A stretch of 64,000 nt of DNA, from positions 1 through 64,000 of the forward strand of contig NZ_JAMGZK010000032.1 of the NCBI RefSeq assembly GCF_025564065.1. The letters run 5' to 3'. The position numbers and the translations under genes are program-made. Below, one piece after another: positions 11,694-25,680 of the stretch. Numbering within the stretch: position 1 is the stretch's first letter; every line of letters starts with the position of its first letter. Source of the DNA: Silvania hatchlandensis. Lineage in GTDB: Bacteria; Pseudomonadota; Gammaproteobacteria; Enterobacterales; Enterobacteriaceae. The notes below the pieces were generated by a model, which saw only the letters and a program-made list of their open reading frames with translations, did no database searches and was not told the origin of the DNA.

Positions 11694-12458
11694 TTATTCT
11701 TCAGTGGTGTGTTCCGACTCTTCGTCGTGATCCGCTCGTCGCTTACCAACATAGAAGCGCGAGAAGAACAGGCCGACCTCAAACAGGCAATACATCGGTA
11801 TCGCCAGCAGGGTCTGCGAGAAAACATCCGGCGGTGTCAGCAGCATGCCGACAACGAAAGCCCCCACCAGAATGTACGGCCGCTTTTTACGCAAGTCGTC
11901 CGGTGTGGTTATCCCCACCCAGCACAGCAGCACGATGGCGACCGGCACCTCAAAGGCCACGCCGAAGGCCATAAACAGCGCCATCACGAAGCTCAGGTAG
12001 CTGGCAATATCCGTCGAGACCTGCACGCCTACCGGTGCAGTATTTGCCAGGAAGCCAAACGCCAGCGGAAAGACCACGAAGTAGGCAAACGCCATGCCGA
12101 TATAAAACAGCAGAGAACTGGAGACCAGCAGCGGGATCACCAGCCGACGTTCATGCTTGTACAATGCGGGAGCAATAAACGCCCAGACCTGGTAGAGGAT
12201 CACCGGCGCAGAGGCTATCAGCGACACCCAGAAGGTGAGCTTAATTGGCGTAAAGAACGGCGAGGCGACGTCGGTGGCAATCATGGTTGCGCCCAGCGGC
12301 ATCTGCTTAATCAAGGGTGCAGAGACCACCTGATAGATGTCGTTAGCGAAATAGACCAGCCCTAAGAAAATGAGGCAAACCGCAATAATGCAGTTCAGCA
12401 GGCGTTTGCGCAGCTCGATGAGGTGCGCAATCAGCGGTTGAGTTTCTTCTACTGCCAT
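11694..12458 (-). CDS. tatC: Sec-independent protein translocase TatC
   Basis: Six-helix inner-membrane receptor for twin-arginine signal peptides. The 254-residue product is a little shorter than E. coli TatC (258), the difference being in the charged C-terminal tail. Residues known to contact the twin-arginine motif, Phe94 and Glu103, are conserved, as is the cytoplasmic N-terminal LIELRKR segment (13-19). It starts 2 bp after the tatB stop. Confidence 0.96.
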   Translation of the reverse strand: MAVEETQPLIAHLIELRKRLLNCIIAVCLIFLGLVYFANDIYQVVSAPLIKQMPLGATMIATDVASPFFTPIKLTFWVSLIASAPVILYQVWAFIAPALYKHERRLVIPLLVSSSLLFYIGMAFAYFVVFPLAFGFLANTAPVGVQVSTDIASYLSFVMALFMAFGVAFEVPVAIVLLCWVGITTPDDLRKKRPYILVGAFVVGMLLTPPDVFSQTLLAIPMYCLFEVGLFFSRFYVGKRRADHDEESEHTTEE

Positions 12459-12460
12459 GT

Positions 12461-12988
12461 TTACGATTTATCACTCGACGAGGAAGACGGTTCGGCAACG
12501 GGTGCAGGGTTTGATGCTGCTGGGGCTGCCGTCTTTTCTTGCTTCAGGATGGCCGGTTCTGTCGGCGTCTGCTCTGGCGCACTGGCCTGATGCTCGGCGC
12601 TGGCAGGCGTTACGCCTTCATGCTGCGCTTCGTTGTCTTTGACCAGCGGATTGCGGATAGTATTGGCTTCATCGCTCGCTTTTTCCGGATCGTTAACACT
12701 GTAGGAGCGCTTCATGGATTCCGCTGCTTCGCGCAGTTCATCCATCGAGGCTTTCAGTTCAGGCGTCAGGTTATCCATGCTCGCCTTCTCCACTTTTTTC
12801 AGGCTATCCTGAAACTCCTGCAGCTTAAGCTCCTGCGCCAGCTCATTCTGTACCGTCGTCGCCAGCGAACGCAGCGCGCGTACCCAGCCTGCAACTGTTT
12901 TGACTGCCACGGGTAAACGCTGAGGCCCCAGCACAATGAGGCCAATCACGAATACCAGCAGCAGTTCGCTAAAACCGATATCGAACAC
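12461..12988 (-). CDS. tatB: Sec-independent protein translocase TatB
   Basis: Partner of TatC in the Tat receptor complex. The 175-residue product has the family layout: an N-terminal transmembrane helix (about 2-21) with Glu8 and a GP hinge at 21-22, an amphipathic helix, then a long polar tail that ends in an Ala/Pro/Ser-rich stretch. It lies 3 bp from tatA and 2 bp from tatC. Confidence 0.95.
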   Translation of the reverse strand: MFDIGFSELLLVFVIGLIVLGPQRLPVAVKTVAGWVRALRSLATTVQNELAQELKLQEFQDSLKKVEKASMDNLTPELKASMDELREAAESMKRSYSVNDPEKASDEANTIRNPLVKDNEAQHEGVTPASAEHQASAPEQTPTEPAILKQEKTAAPAASNPAPVAEPSSSSSDKS

Positions 12989-12991
12989 GAA

Positions 12992-13252
12992 TTACACCTG
13001 CTCGTTGTCGTGGCGTTTAGCATTGTCCTTTTTGACGTCGTCTTGTTTGTCGGCAAGTGATTTGGCAGTAAAATCAGCGTCCTGGCTGGTTTTTTCCTGC
13101 TTATCCTTATCGTCATCATCACTGATCGCTTTCTTGAAGCCTTTGATGGATGCACCAAGATCGGAGCCGATGGAGCCCAGTTTTTTGGTCCCAAACAGCA
13201 GCACAACGATGACGGCAATAATCAACAATTGCCAGATACTGATACCACCCAT
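12992..13252 (-). CDS. tatA: Sec-independent protein translocase TatA
   Basis: Pore-forming Tat subunit of 86 residues (89 in E. coli). A transmembrane helix at about 3-20 is followed by the [10 protein letters not shown] hinge and an amphipathic helix, then a highly charged tail rich in Asp, Lys and Gln. It is first gene of tatABC(D), 76 bp downstream of ubiB on the same strand. Confidence 0.95.
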   Translation of the reverse strand: MGGISIWQLLIIAVIVVLLFGTKKLGSIGSDLGASIKGFKKAISDDDDKDKQEKTSQDADFTAKSLADKQDDVKKDNAKRHDNEQV

Positions 13253-13328
13253 ACATCTTCCTCAGTTATAGATGATTAATTAACCAGGTCGCATTATACG
13301 TTATGCGACCCTGCGATAGCGACGCAAT

Positions 13329-15571
<2,243 letters not shown>

Positions 15572-15584
15572 CTGCCACCTCCAC

Positions 15585-16340
15585 TCAGAACTTGTAACCA
15601 CGATGCAGCGCAACAACACCGGCCGTCAGGTTGAAGTAATCAACGTTGTCAAAACCTGCATCCTGCATCATCGCTTTCAAGGTGTCCTGATTGGGGTGCA
15701 TACGGATGGATTCGGCCAGATAGCGATAGCTTTCTGCGTCGTTGGCAACCATCTCGCCAATACGCGGCAAAATGTGGAACGAATAAGCGTCGTAAGCTTT
15801 GCTCAGCGGCTCGATAATCGGTTTTGAGAACTCCAGCACCAGCAGACGACCGCCCGGTTTCAGCACGCGGTACATAGAGCGCAGCGCTTTCTCTTTGTCG
15901 GTGACGTTACGCAGACCGAAAGAGATGGTGATGCAGTCGAAGGTGTTATCCGGGAAGGGCAGCGCTTCGGCATTGGCCTGCACATATTCGACGTTGCCCA
16001 CCACGCCAATGTTGCGCAGTTTTTCACGACCCATTTTGAGCATCGAGTCGTTGATGTCGGCCAGTACTACGCGGCCAGTTTCACCCACCAGACGCGAGAA
16101 TTTTGCCGTCAGATCGCCGGTTCCGCCAGCCAGATCCAGTACGGTTTGACCACGACGTACGCCGCTGCAATCAATGGTGAAGCGCTTCCACAAGCGATGA
16201 ATACCGAATGACATCAGGTCATTCATTACATCGTACTTCGCCGCCACGGAATGGAATACGTGGGCCACCATGTCAGCTTTCTGCGCTTTAGCGACAGTCT
16301 GAAAGCCAAAGTGCGTTGTGTCTTGTGAATCTTCAACCAT
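15585..16340 (-). CDS. ubiE: Ubiquinone/menaquinone biosynthesis C-methyltransferase
   Basis: SAM-dependent C-methyltransferase acting on both demethylmenaquinone and the ubiquinone benzoquinol intermediate. The 251-residue length equals E. coli UbiE. SAM motif I ([10 protein letters not shown]) is at residues 68-77 and the family signature [10 protein letters not shown] near 145. It is first in the ubiE-ubiJ-ubiB run, 13 bp from ubiJ. Confidence 0.96.
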   Translation of the reverse strand: MVEDSQDTTHFGFQTVAKAQKADMVAHVFHSVAAKYDVMNDLMSFGIHRLWKRFTIDCSGVRRGQTVLDLAGGTGDLTAKFSRLVGETGRVVLADINDSMLKMGREKLRNIGVVGNVEYVQANAEALPFPDNTFDCITISFGLRNVTDKEKALRSMYRVLKPGGRLLVLEFSKPIIEPLSKAYDAYSFHILPRIGEMVANDAESYRYLAESIRMHPNQDTLKAMMQDAGFDNVDYFNLTAGVVALHRGYKF

Positions 16341-16406
16341 CTCAGAGCCTGCTTATCAGTCAAATGTTCGAGAAGTGTAACAGATTGGGCGCATTTGCCC
16401 TACGAT

Positions 16407-17864
16407 TCAACCACCCTGGGAATAACGATCCACGGCTGCGGCTGGCGGGTGTGGATCCGCTAACACCCTGTCTTTATTGTCTCTATTTTGAGCACCTGTT
16501 GCTTCTCGCAAACGATACTCGTCATCCTGCGCGAGCGCCTGTTCCACCAATTCCGGATTAATCTCGCGCTTCACCTCCACGCCGAGAGTGCGGAACGATT
16601 CGGCCTGCGCCAGCAGGTTTCCCCGCCCGGACGTCAGCTTTTTCATTGCCTGGCGATAGTTATCCTGTGCACGGTCAAGGCTTTGGCCTACCGAGGACAT
16701 GTCATCAACAAACAGGCGCATTTTGTCGTAAAGCCGGCTGGCGCGATCGGCAATCTGCTGCGCATTACGGCTCTGGTGCTCGTAGCGCCACAAATTAGCA
16801 ATGGTGCGCAGGGCCACCAGCAACGTGGTGGGGCTGACCAGCATAATGTTATTTTTCAACGCCTCGGAGATCAGCTCCGGCTGGCGATCCAGCGCCAGTA
16901 AAAAGGCCGGTTCGACCGGGATGAACATCAGGACGTAATCCAGCGAGCGTAACCCTGGCAGCTGCTGATAATCTTTGCGCCCCAGCAGGCGAATGTGGTT
17001 TCGCACCGAAGCAATATGCTCCTGTAGCGCCGCCTCGCGGGTGTTGTCATCTTCCGCATTGAAGTAACGCTCGTAGGCCACCAGCGTCATCTTGGCATCG
17101 ATAACCACGTCTTTGTCCTGCGGCAAACGGACGATAACGTCCGGCTGCATGCGCGAGCGGGTCTCGGTTTCAATGCTGACCTGCGTCTGATACTCATGGC
17201 CTTCACGCAGGCCGGAGGCCTCAAGCACGCGGGTCAGGACCACTTCCCCCCAGTTGCCCTGGGTTTTATTGTCGCCTTTCAGCGCCCGGGTCAGGTTGAC
17301 GGCCTCCTGCGCCATCTGGGCATTCAGCTGCTGGAGATTGCGAATTTCATGGGCCAGGGTGTGCCGCTCCCGCGATTCCTGACCAAAGCTGTCCTGCACC
17401 TGGCGACGAAAGCCGTCCAGCTGTTCGCGCAGGGGCGTCAGCAGACCATTGAGGCTCTGGCGGTTTTGCTCATCGACGCGGCGATTGCTGTGCTCAAAGA
17501 TACGGTTCGCCAGGTTTTCGAACTGCTCGCTCAGGCGCTGCTCGCTGTTGATCATCTGCCGGATTTTGTCTTCTGCATGCAGCTGGGTCGACTCCAGCCG
17601 GGTGGTGACTTCGCGCAGGTCGGCTTCCAGCGAGGTGTTGATATCCCGCAGATTGCGCAGCTCGTTGTTGAGCAACTCGCACTCGTCGCGCCAGTGCCCG
17701 CTCTGGGCCGTTTGCTGTTTAAGCGCGCTCAGGTCGGCCACCATCTCTTCACGCTCAACCAGCTGATCGGCCTTTTGCTGCGCATGTTGATAGCTGGCCA
17801 TCAGCCAGCCCACGCCGACGCTGACCAACGCAATAACGGCATAAATTAAGATGGAGATATCCAC
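16407..17864 (-). CDS. rmuC: DNA recombination protein RmuC
   Basis: Membrane-anchored protein that limits inversions and recombination at short inverted repeats. The 485-residue product is similar to E. coli RmuC (475) but with a different C-terminal tail. It has an N-terminal membrane segment (about 3-22), a long coiled coil (about 28-200) and a nuclease-like core with GNWGEVVL and IDAKMTL segments. The start codon is GTG at 17864. It lies between udp and ubiE on the same strand. Confidence 0.93.
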   Translation of the reverse strand: MDISILIYAVIALVSVGVGWLMASYQHAQQKADQLVEREEMVADLSALKQQTAQSGHWRDECELLNNELRNLRDINTSLEADLREVTTRLESTQLHAEDKIRQMINSEQRLSEQFENLANRIFEHSNRRVDEQNRQSLNGLLTPLREQLDGFRRQVQDSFGQESRERHTLAHEIRNLQQLNAQMAQEAVNLTRALKGDNKTQGNWGEVVLTRVLEASGLREGHEYQTQVSIETETRSRMQPDVIVRLPQDKDVVIDAKMTLVAYERYFNAEDDNTREAALQEHIASVRNHIRLLGRKDYQQLPGLRSLDYVLMFIPVEPAFLLALDRQPELISEALKNNIMLVSPTTLLVALRTIANLWRYEHQSRNAQQIADRASRLYDKMRLFVDDMSSVGQSLDRAQDNYRQAMKKLTSGRGNLLAQAESFRTLGVEVKREINPELVEQALAQDDEYRLREATGAQNRDNKDRVLADPHPPAAAVDRYSQGG

Positions 17865-17957
17865 AACGCCCCCGGTATCAAGCTATTACCCGCACAAAAT
17901 AGAATTGTGCTGTATAAACGTCCAGTTTGAAAGGGGTTTTCTGCGAGGCGCTGCGCA

Positions 17958-17985
17958 AAGAAAAAGGCCGAACAGGTCGGCCTTT
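17958..17985 (-). terminator. Rho-independent terminator after udp
   Basis: On the minus strand a 9-bp stem AAAGGCCGA/TCGGCCTTT (17963-17971 with 17977-17985) ends in a T run. It lies 18 bp past the udp stop and separates udp from rmuC. Confidence 0.85.
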
Positions 17986-18003
17986 GTCGTAGGGAGAACG
18001 AAA

Positions 18004-18765
18004 TTACAGCAGGCGGCGAGCCGCTTCCACCACGATTTTCACCGCATGGCTTTCGGTCTTCTTCATGGTCTCGGCGTTCGGGATCTCCTGCTGGGTGCGG
18101 TTGACGATCACGCCCGCCACCATACCGGCACGCAGGCCCTGGCTGGCGCACATGGTCAGCAGCGTTGCGGATTCCATTTCATAGTTCATCACGCCCATGG
18201 ACTGCCACTCTTCCATCGAGCCTTTAAAACGGTTTACCACGCGACCCGAGAAGGTGTCGTAGCGCTCCTGGCCTGGGTAGAAGGTATCAGAGGACGCCGT
18301 CACGCCAACGTGGGTGGTGGCACCTACGGATTTCGCCGCTTCAACCAGTGCGGTGGTGCACTCAAAGTCAGCCACCGCCGGGAATTCCATCGGTGCAAAG
18401 TGCAGGCTCGCGCCGTCCAGACGAACAGACGCCGTGGTCACCAGCACGTCGCCGACGTTGATGTGCGGCTGAATAGCGCCGGTCGTCCCGATACGCAGGA
18501 AGGTGCGAATACCCAACTGGGCCAGCTCTTCAACGGCAATAGAGGTCGACGGGCCACCGATACCGGTAGAACAGACGATCACCGCTTTGCCGTCCAGCTC
18601 AGCGCGCCAGGTGGTGAATTCACGATGTGATGCCAGCTTAACCGGCTTATCCATCAGCGCGGCGATCTTTTCCACACGCTCTGGATCGCCAGGGACGATA
18701 GCGAGCTGGGCCCCTTGTAAATCATTTTTAGTGAGGCCGAGATGAAAAACATCAGACTTAGACAT
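18004..18765 (-). CDS. udp: Uridine phosphorylase
   Basis: Reversible phosphorolysis of uridine to uracil and ribose-1-phosphate in pyrimidine salvage; a cytoplasmic hexamer. The 253-residue length equals E. coli Udp. The phosphate-binding VPGDPERV (residues 24-31) and nucleoside-binding NYEMESATL segment are intact. Expression should be under CRP and probably CytR, since two CRP-type sites lie upstream at the E. coli spacing. A terminator follows. Confidence 0.97.
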   Translation of the reverse strand: MSKSDVFHLGLTKNDLQGAQLAIVPGDPERVEKIAALMDKPVKLASHREFTTWRAELDGKAVIVCSTGIGGPSTSIAVEELAQLGIRTFLRIGTTGAIQPHINVGDVLVTTASVRLDGASLHFAPMEFPAVADFECTTALVEAAKSVGATTHVGVTASSDTFYPGQERYDTFSGRVVNRFKGSMEEWQSMGVMNYEMESATLLTMCASQGLRAGMVAGVIVNRTQQEIPNAETMKKTESHAVKIVVEAARRLL

Positions 18766-18802
18766 AAGAACTCCTCTGTGGATCGGGTTGTCAGCAGAAG
18801 TA

Positions 18803-18904
18803 AAACGGTACTTTACCGAAGCACCTGGCTTCTTTTCGTGACGGATATCACCATGAATGAAATTGATTGCATATAATTACCATGAAATGGTGATTCACAT
18901 CACA
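18803..18904 (-). promoter_or_regulatory. udp promoter with two CRP-type sites
   Basis: CRP-like dyads lie at 18837-18852 (CGTGA-N6-TCACC) and, on the minus strand, at 18889-18904 (TGTGA-N6-TCACC). Their centres are exactly 52 bp apart. A -10 TAAAGT at 18810-18815 puts the start near 18803, so the sites centre at about -41.5 and -93.5, the E. coli udp arrangement in which CytR binds between them. Confidence 0.82.
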
Positions 18905-19016
18905 TTAACAATGTTATATCGCCATCCGCTGCACAAAAGATAGACTGTTTCGGGCACTGTGAATTCATTACCTGCGGACTATATTTACCTTTGCGCTAAT
19001 TGGTACGGAGAATGCC

Positions 19017-19823
19017 ATGACTGAAAAAACTGGATTTGCACCTGCTGCTGGCCCCGAGGTCAGCACCGTCGTGACCACGCCCGACGAGGCGATCAACGCC
19101 GGAGAAACCTCTATTCCGACCCAGGGCGATAACATGCCCGCTTACTATGCTCGCCCTCAGCATGTGGAGGGTAGCCTGCCGATCGTCATGGTGATTCAGG
19201 AAATTTTCGGTGTGCACGAGCACATTCGCGACCTGTGCCGCCGTCTGGCACTGGAAGGCTATCTGGCGGTGGCGCCTGAGCTCTATTTCCGCCAGGGCGA
19301 TCCGAATGACTACAGTGATATCCCGACCCTGTTCAGCAATCTGGTGACGAAAGTGCCGGATGCGCAGGTGCTGGCGGATCTCGATCACGTGGCGAACTGG
19401 GCGTCGCGCAACGGTGGTGACCCGCATCGCCTGCTGGCAACCGGCTTCTGCTGGGGCGGGCGCATCAGCTGGCTGTATGCCGCCCACAACCCGCAGCTTA
19501 AGGCAGCCGTGGCGTGGTACGGCAAGCTGGTCGGTGAAAAAACGCTGAATTCACCAAAGCATCCGGTAGATATCGCAACCGATTTAAACGCGCCGGTGCT
19601 GGGGCTGTATGGCGCTGAGGATACCGGGATACCGCAGGATACCGTTGAGACCATGCGCCATGCCCTGCGCGCGGCAAACGCGACGGCAGACATTGTAGTC
19701 TATCCCGGTGCAGGACATGCTTTTAACGCCGACTATCGTCCGAGCTATCACCAGGAATCGGCGAAAGATGGCTGGCAGCGCATGCTGGCGTGGTTTAGCC
19801 AGTACGGCGCGAAAAAGAGTTAA
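19017..19823 (+). CDS. dlhH: Dienelactone hydrolase family protein
   Basis: Alpha/beta hydrolase of the dienelactone hydrolase family, 268 residues, closely similar to E. coli DlhH (YsgA). The Cys-Asp-His triad is visible: Cys145 in GFCWGG, Asp202 and His234 in GAGHAF. The physiological substrate is unknown. It is divergent from udp. In E. coli metE follows directly; here about 5.9 kb of accessory DNA intervenes. Confidence 0.92.
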   Translation: MTEKTGFAPAAGPEVSTVVTTPDEAINAGETSIPTQGDNMPAYYARPQHVEGSLPIVMVIQEIFGVHEHIRDLCRRLALEGYLAVAPELYFRQGDPNDYSDIPTLFSNLVTKVPDAQVLADLDHVANWASRNGGDPHRLLATGFCWGGRISWLYAAHNPQLKAAVAWYGKLVGEKTLNSPKHPVDIATDLNAPVLGLYGAEDTGIPQDTVETMRHALRAANATADIVVYPGAGHAFNADYRPSYHQESAKDGWQRMLAWFSQYGAKKS

Positions 19824-19860
19824 GCTGCTCACAATTCGCGCGCTCAGGCGCAGCGGTTGT

Positions 19861-19892
19861 TTGACTTTCAGGCGCAATTTGGTCGATATAAA
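19861..19892 (+). promoter_or_regulatory. Candidate promoter of the beta-glucoside operon
   Basis: A -35 TTGACT (19861-19866) and a -10-like GATATA (19885-19890) with an 18-bp spacer would start transcription near 19897, just ahead of the antiterminator-binding site. A weak CRP-like dyad (AGTTA-N6-TCACA, 19818-19833) lies about 71 bp upstream of that start, overlapping the dlhH stop. These are inferences from sequence fit only. Confidence 0.5.
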
Positions 19893-19900
19893 AAGCACAG

Positions 19901-19929
19901 GCGTGTAACTACGATCCGTAGGCAAGACC
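19901..19929 (+). promoter_or_regulatory. Ribonucleic antiterminator (RAT) site for a BglG-type protein
   Basis: The RNA here folds into a short hairpin (CTACG, three-base loop, CGTAG) and ends in TAGGCAAGACC, closely matching the 3' half of the E. coli bgl RAT. Its last bases overlap the left arm of the terminator at 19924-19973, so protein binding to the RAT would prevent terminator folding. The matching antiterminator gene lies at 23301-24137. Confidence 0.85.
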
Positions 19930-19980
19930 TGAAGCCCATCTCCCCTTCCAGGGGGAGATGGGCTTCAGGTCTTTTTTTTT
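19924..19980 (+). terminator. Leader terminator controlled by antitermination
   Basis: A perfect 22-bp stem (19924-19945 with 19952-19973), 6-base loop and a run of nine T residues. It stands between the probable promoter and the first PTS gene, and overlaps the RAT. This very stable terminator should keep the operon off unless the antiterminator is active. Confidence 0.93.
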
Positions 19981-20002
19981 GCTCTGGAGACAGGGGCCAG
20001 AC

Positions 20003-23277
<3,275 letters not shown>

Positions 23278-23300
23278 ACGGCCCGGCCGCAGGAATAGAC

Positions 23301-24137
23301 GTGATAACGATAAAAAAATCGCTTAACAACAGCATGCTGCTGGTCGACAACGACCAGCGCGAGATGATTCTGTTTGGCAAAGGTATTGGCTTTGGCGCAA
23401 AACCGGGCACCAGTATCGATTTGGCACAGGTTGAGAAAGTCTTCCTGCCACTGAGCGATCTCAAATCCCGCCACTTTTTATCGCTGACGGATACTATTCC
23501 TGCGGCATTCTTCGATGTCAGCCACGATATTCTGACGCTTGCGCGCAGCGTATGTGGCGACAAGCTCAATTCGGTGCTGCTGTTTACCCTTGCCGAGCAC
23601 CTGCATTTTGCCGTAGAGCGCAGCCGTAGCGGACAGTTGATCCTCAATAAGCTGAGCTGGGAGGTAAAGCGCTACTACCCGCAAGAGCATAGCGTGGGCA
23701 TGCAGGCGCGATTAAAAGTGAATGCGCTATTTGCAGTTGAGCTGCCGGAAGACGAAGCGGTGAATATCGCCTTCCACCTGATTAACGCCAGCAGTCAGAC
23801 CGACGACAGTACCGCCCACCAGCAGGTGGAGCTGGTGAACCGCATTGCAGAGATCGTGCGTTACAAGCTGAGTAAAGCCATTGATACGCAGTCGGTGAAT
23901 TACATGCGGTTTATTACCCATCTGCGTTATTTCGCCGAGCGGGTGTTAACCGGGAAAATTGTGGTCAGCGAGACCGAGGATTTTTATCAGGAGCTGATGC
24001 GCCACCGCCCGGATGCGATGACCGTCGCCTGGGTGATCCGCGACTATGTGCAGGAAAAATATCAGCTCACCTTACCGAAAGATGAGCTGACCTGGTTGAG
24101 TATTCATATTAGCCGGTTGATGGATGGCCAGGCATAA
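23301..24137 (+). CDS. BglG/LicT-family transcriptional antiterminator
   Basis: RNA-binding antiterminator of 278 residues, the same length as E. coli BglG. An N-terminal CAT RNA-binding domain (about 1-55, with FGKGIGFG) is followed by two PTS regulation domains. PRD1 has EHLHFAVER near residue 100, and PRD2 has FITHLRYFAERV near 205-216. The start is GTG at 23301 after AGGAA. In the E. coli bgl operon the antiterminator comes first; here it is last, so it depends on read-through of the terminator it controls unless it has another promoter. Confidence 0.9.
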   Translation: MITIKKSLNNSMLLVDNDQREMILFGKGIGFGAKPGTSIDLAQVEKVFLPLSDLKSRHFLSLTDTIPAAFFDVSHDILTLARSVCGDKLNSVLLFTLAEHLHFAVERSRSGQLILNKLSWEVKRYYPQEHSVGMQARLKVNALFAVELPEDEAVNIAFHLINASSQTDDSTAHQQVELVNRIAEIVRYKLSKAIDTQSVNYMRFITHLRYFAERVLTGKIVVSETEDFYQELMRHRPDAMTVAWVIRDYVQEKYQLTLPKDELTWLSIHISRLMDGQA

Positions 24138-24140
24138 AGC

Positions 24141-24172
24141 GCCCGGTGGCGGCTACGCCTTACCGGGCCTAC
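24141..24172. repeat. REP-type palindrome
   Basis: Imperfect dyad beginning GCCCGGTGGCGGC and ending ACCGGGCCTAC, 4 bp after the antiterminator stop. It has the form of enterobacterial REP (palindromic unit) elements. A degraded inverted partner beginning GTAGGCCTGG lies at 24187-24212, as in a BIME pair. Confidence 0.8.
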
Positions 24173-24186
24173 AACTGCAGTGAATC

Positions 24187-24212
24187 GTAGGCCTGGCAAC
24201 AGAGCGCCGGGG
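24187..24212. repeat. Degenerate inverted REP half
   Basis: GTAGGCCTGGCAAC followed by GCGCCGGGG resembles an inverted REP unit that has lost symmetry. It marks the left border of the A+T-rich Hcp module. Confidence 0.5.
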
Positions 24213-24282
24213 TTAACCATACTCGACTCCTGATTTAGTGATCCTTCACAAAGTACAAACGCTTTAGGAAATTAACCATACT
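24213..24282 (+). repeat. 11-bp direct repeat upstream of hcp
   Basis: TTAACCATACT occurs at 24213-24223 and again at 24272-24282. The first copy begins where REP-like sequence stops. The repeat may be a relic of insertion or part of the hcp promoter; I cannot decide from sequence. Confidence 0.45.
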
Positions 24283-24316
24283 TTAATGATTCCCTGTTCT
24301 GTATGCCGAGCGTAAG

Positions 24317-24332
24317 TTGGTATTAATACCAA
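24317..24332. promoter_or_regulatory. 16-bp perfect palindrome ahead of hcp
   Basis: TTGGTATTAATACCAA is a perfect dyad 23 bp upstream of the hcp ATG and just before its ribosome site. It could be an operator or a site in the mRNA leader. I do not recognise the binding protein. Confidence 0.5.
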
Positions 24333-24355
24333 TTATTGAAACAGGAGGTCTTAAT

Positions 24356-24853
24356 ATGGCTATACCCGTCTACCTTTGGTTAACAGACTACGCAGGAATT
24401 CGTATTAAAGGTTCTGTTGATATACAAGGAAGAGAAGGAAGCATTGAGATTATAGAGCTTATGCATTCTGTCGATCTTCCCACAGACAACCTTACGGGGA
24501 AAATCACTGGCAAACGCCTCCATGGCGATTTTGCTTTAATTAAAGAAATCGATAGTTCATCACCCTATCTTTACCAGGGAGTCTCTACTGGCAGAACATT
24601 TAAGCAAGCTGAGTTGAAATTCTACCGCATAAATTACAATGGTCAGGAAGAGGAGTATTTTAGAATAACGATGGATAATGCCAGAGTTAATGGTATAGAG
24701 CCTATAACATTCGACATTAAAAATCCAAACTATGAAAAACACGATCATCTTGAAGCATTTTATTTAGCTTATGAAAAAATCACCTGGCGTTATCTGGATG
24801 GAAACATCATACACTCTGATCGGTGGAATACTAAGCAGGAGGATTTATTATGA
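24356..24853 (+). CDS. hcp: Orphan Hcp-family type VI secretion tube protein
   Basis: Hcp forms the hexameric tube stacked inside the T6SS sheath and can carry small effectors in its lumen. The 165-residue product starts with the typical MAIPVYLWL and contains KEIDSSSPYLY (63-73), TFKQAELKFY (81-90) and a C-terminal EKITWRYLDGNIIHSDRW, all standard for the enterobacterial Hcp family. ATG 24356 is supported by AGGAGGT six bases upstream. It is markedly A+T-rich compared with its neighbours. No other T6SS structural gene lies in the window. Its TGA overlaps the next ATG (ATGA), so it is coupled to the putative effector. Confidence 0.9.
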   Translation: MAIPVYLWLTDYAGIRIKGSVDIQGREGSIEIIELMHSVDLPTDNLTGKITGKRLHGDFALIKEIDSSSPYLYQGVSTGRTFKQAELKFYRINYNGQEEEYFRITMDNARVNGIEPITFDIKNPNYEKHDHLEAFYLAYEKITWRYLDGNIIHSDRWNTKQEDLL

Positions 24854-25218
24854 CGTGGGTTTATAAGGTTAGTTCACATTCTTTTTATCTAAATGGCACG
24901 TATCAATTCGATGGTCTTTATACAGGAAGACCTGGATTCAAAAACGACTCGGCAAATGAATGTATAAAGAATAAAGGACCATTACCAAGAGGAACATACA
25001 CTATTGGGCCAGCTTTCAATCATCCTAAAACCAAAGCATGGACGATGAGATTATTCCCCTATGACGGGAACGATATGTGTGGCCGTGATGGTTTCATGAT
25101 CCATGGGGAAAGTTCAGCACACCCGGGAGAAGCATCGGATGGCTGTATCATTCTGAACCTATCCAGTCGTAAAATTATAGCTGCAAGTAGTGATAAAACA
25201 TTAGTGGTGGAGGATTAA
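24850..25218 (+). CDS. Putative T6SS effector, L,D-transpeptidase-like (Tlde1/DUF2778 type)
   Basis: A 122-residue protein with features of the DUF2778/Tlde1 family, antibacterial T6SS effectors that act on peptidoglycan in the target periplasm. The L,D-transpeptidase-like motif is FMIHG with His85, then S-x-G-C with Ser96, Gly98 and Cys99 (ASDGCIIL). Upstream it has the family's NKGPLPRGTYTIG (41-53). There is no signal peptide, as expected for cargo delivered by a secretion system. It starts inside the hcp stop and ends directly against the next gene. Family assignment is from motif recognition, not a search. Confidence 0.8.
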   Translation: MTWVYKVSSHSFYLNGTYQFDGLYTGRPGFKNDSANECIKNKGPLPRGTYTIGPAFNHPKTKAWTMRLFPYDGNDMCGRDGFMIHGESSAHPGEASDGCIILNLSSRKIIAASSDKTLVVED

Positions 25219-25662
25219 ATGTTTATAAAGCGACTCTTCTGCACACTGATAACCTTTCCTTTGCTCTCAGAAGCACATAACAGTGGATGTGCTTCTGTTG
25301 GAACCGCTATGGAAACAACCTTATTTAACGCTATTTCACGAGACTTTAAAATAGACACATCGAAGATTCTTAGAAACAAAACGACTATTGAAATTATCGA
25401 CACCACCCCAATATCAAAGATATATGCAGCATCATTAGCAAAAATTGATTATGACAGTGCATTGGCACAGGATAAATCGACAATATCCGAAAGTGCTTAC
25501 TTTGACAGTTATTATGAAAAATCGGCTCATTCACTAACAGCTAAGTACACGTATATTAATAAGGAAATGAAGAAAGACGTTTTCATTGCTTCCAGCCTTA
25601 TAAATAAAGAAGAATGTTCTGTCAGGTTTAATGGTTATATTACTCTATCCAGAGAATTTTAA
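25219..25662 (+). CDS. Putative periplasmic immunity protein
   Basis: A 147-residue protein I do not recognise by sequence. It begins with a short signal-peptide-like segment: basic residues KR at 4-5, a hydrophobic stretch to about 16 and a possible cleavage after SEA (17-19). The rest is polar, with two cysteines (24 and 133) that could form a disulfide in the periplasm. Its ATG touches the effector stop (TAAATG), with GGTGGAGG just upstream. An exported protein encoded directly after a periplasm-acting T6SS effector is most simply its immunity protein (Tldi1-like role). That is inferred from position. Confidence 0.6.
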   Translation: MFIKRLFCTLITFPLLSEAHNSGCASVGTAMETTLFNAISRDFKIDTSKILRNKTTIEIIDTTPISKIYAASLAKIDYDSALAQDKSTISESAYFDSYYEKSAHSLTAKYTYINKEMKKDVFIASSLINKEECSVRFNGYITLSREF

Positions 25663-25680
25663 TTTTTCATGATGGCAAAT

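Noticed and set aside
19958-20002. Upstream start for the PTS gene
   Set aside because: It falls inside the right arm of the leader terminator; ATG 20003 gives the normal EIIB start.
24317-24355. Upstream TTG start for hcp
   Set aside because: It is part of the 16-bp palindrome; ATG 24356 has AGGAGGT and the conserved MAIPVYLW start.
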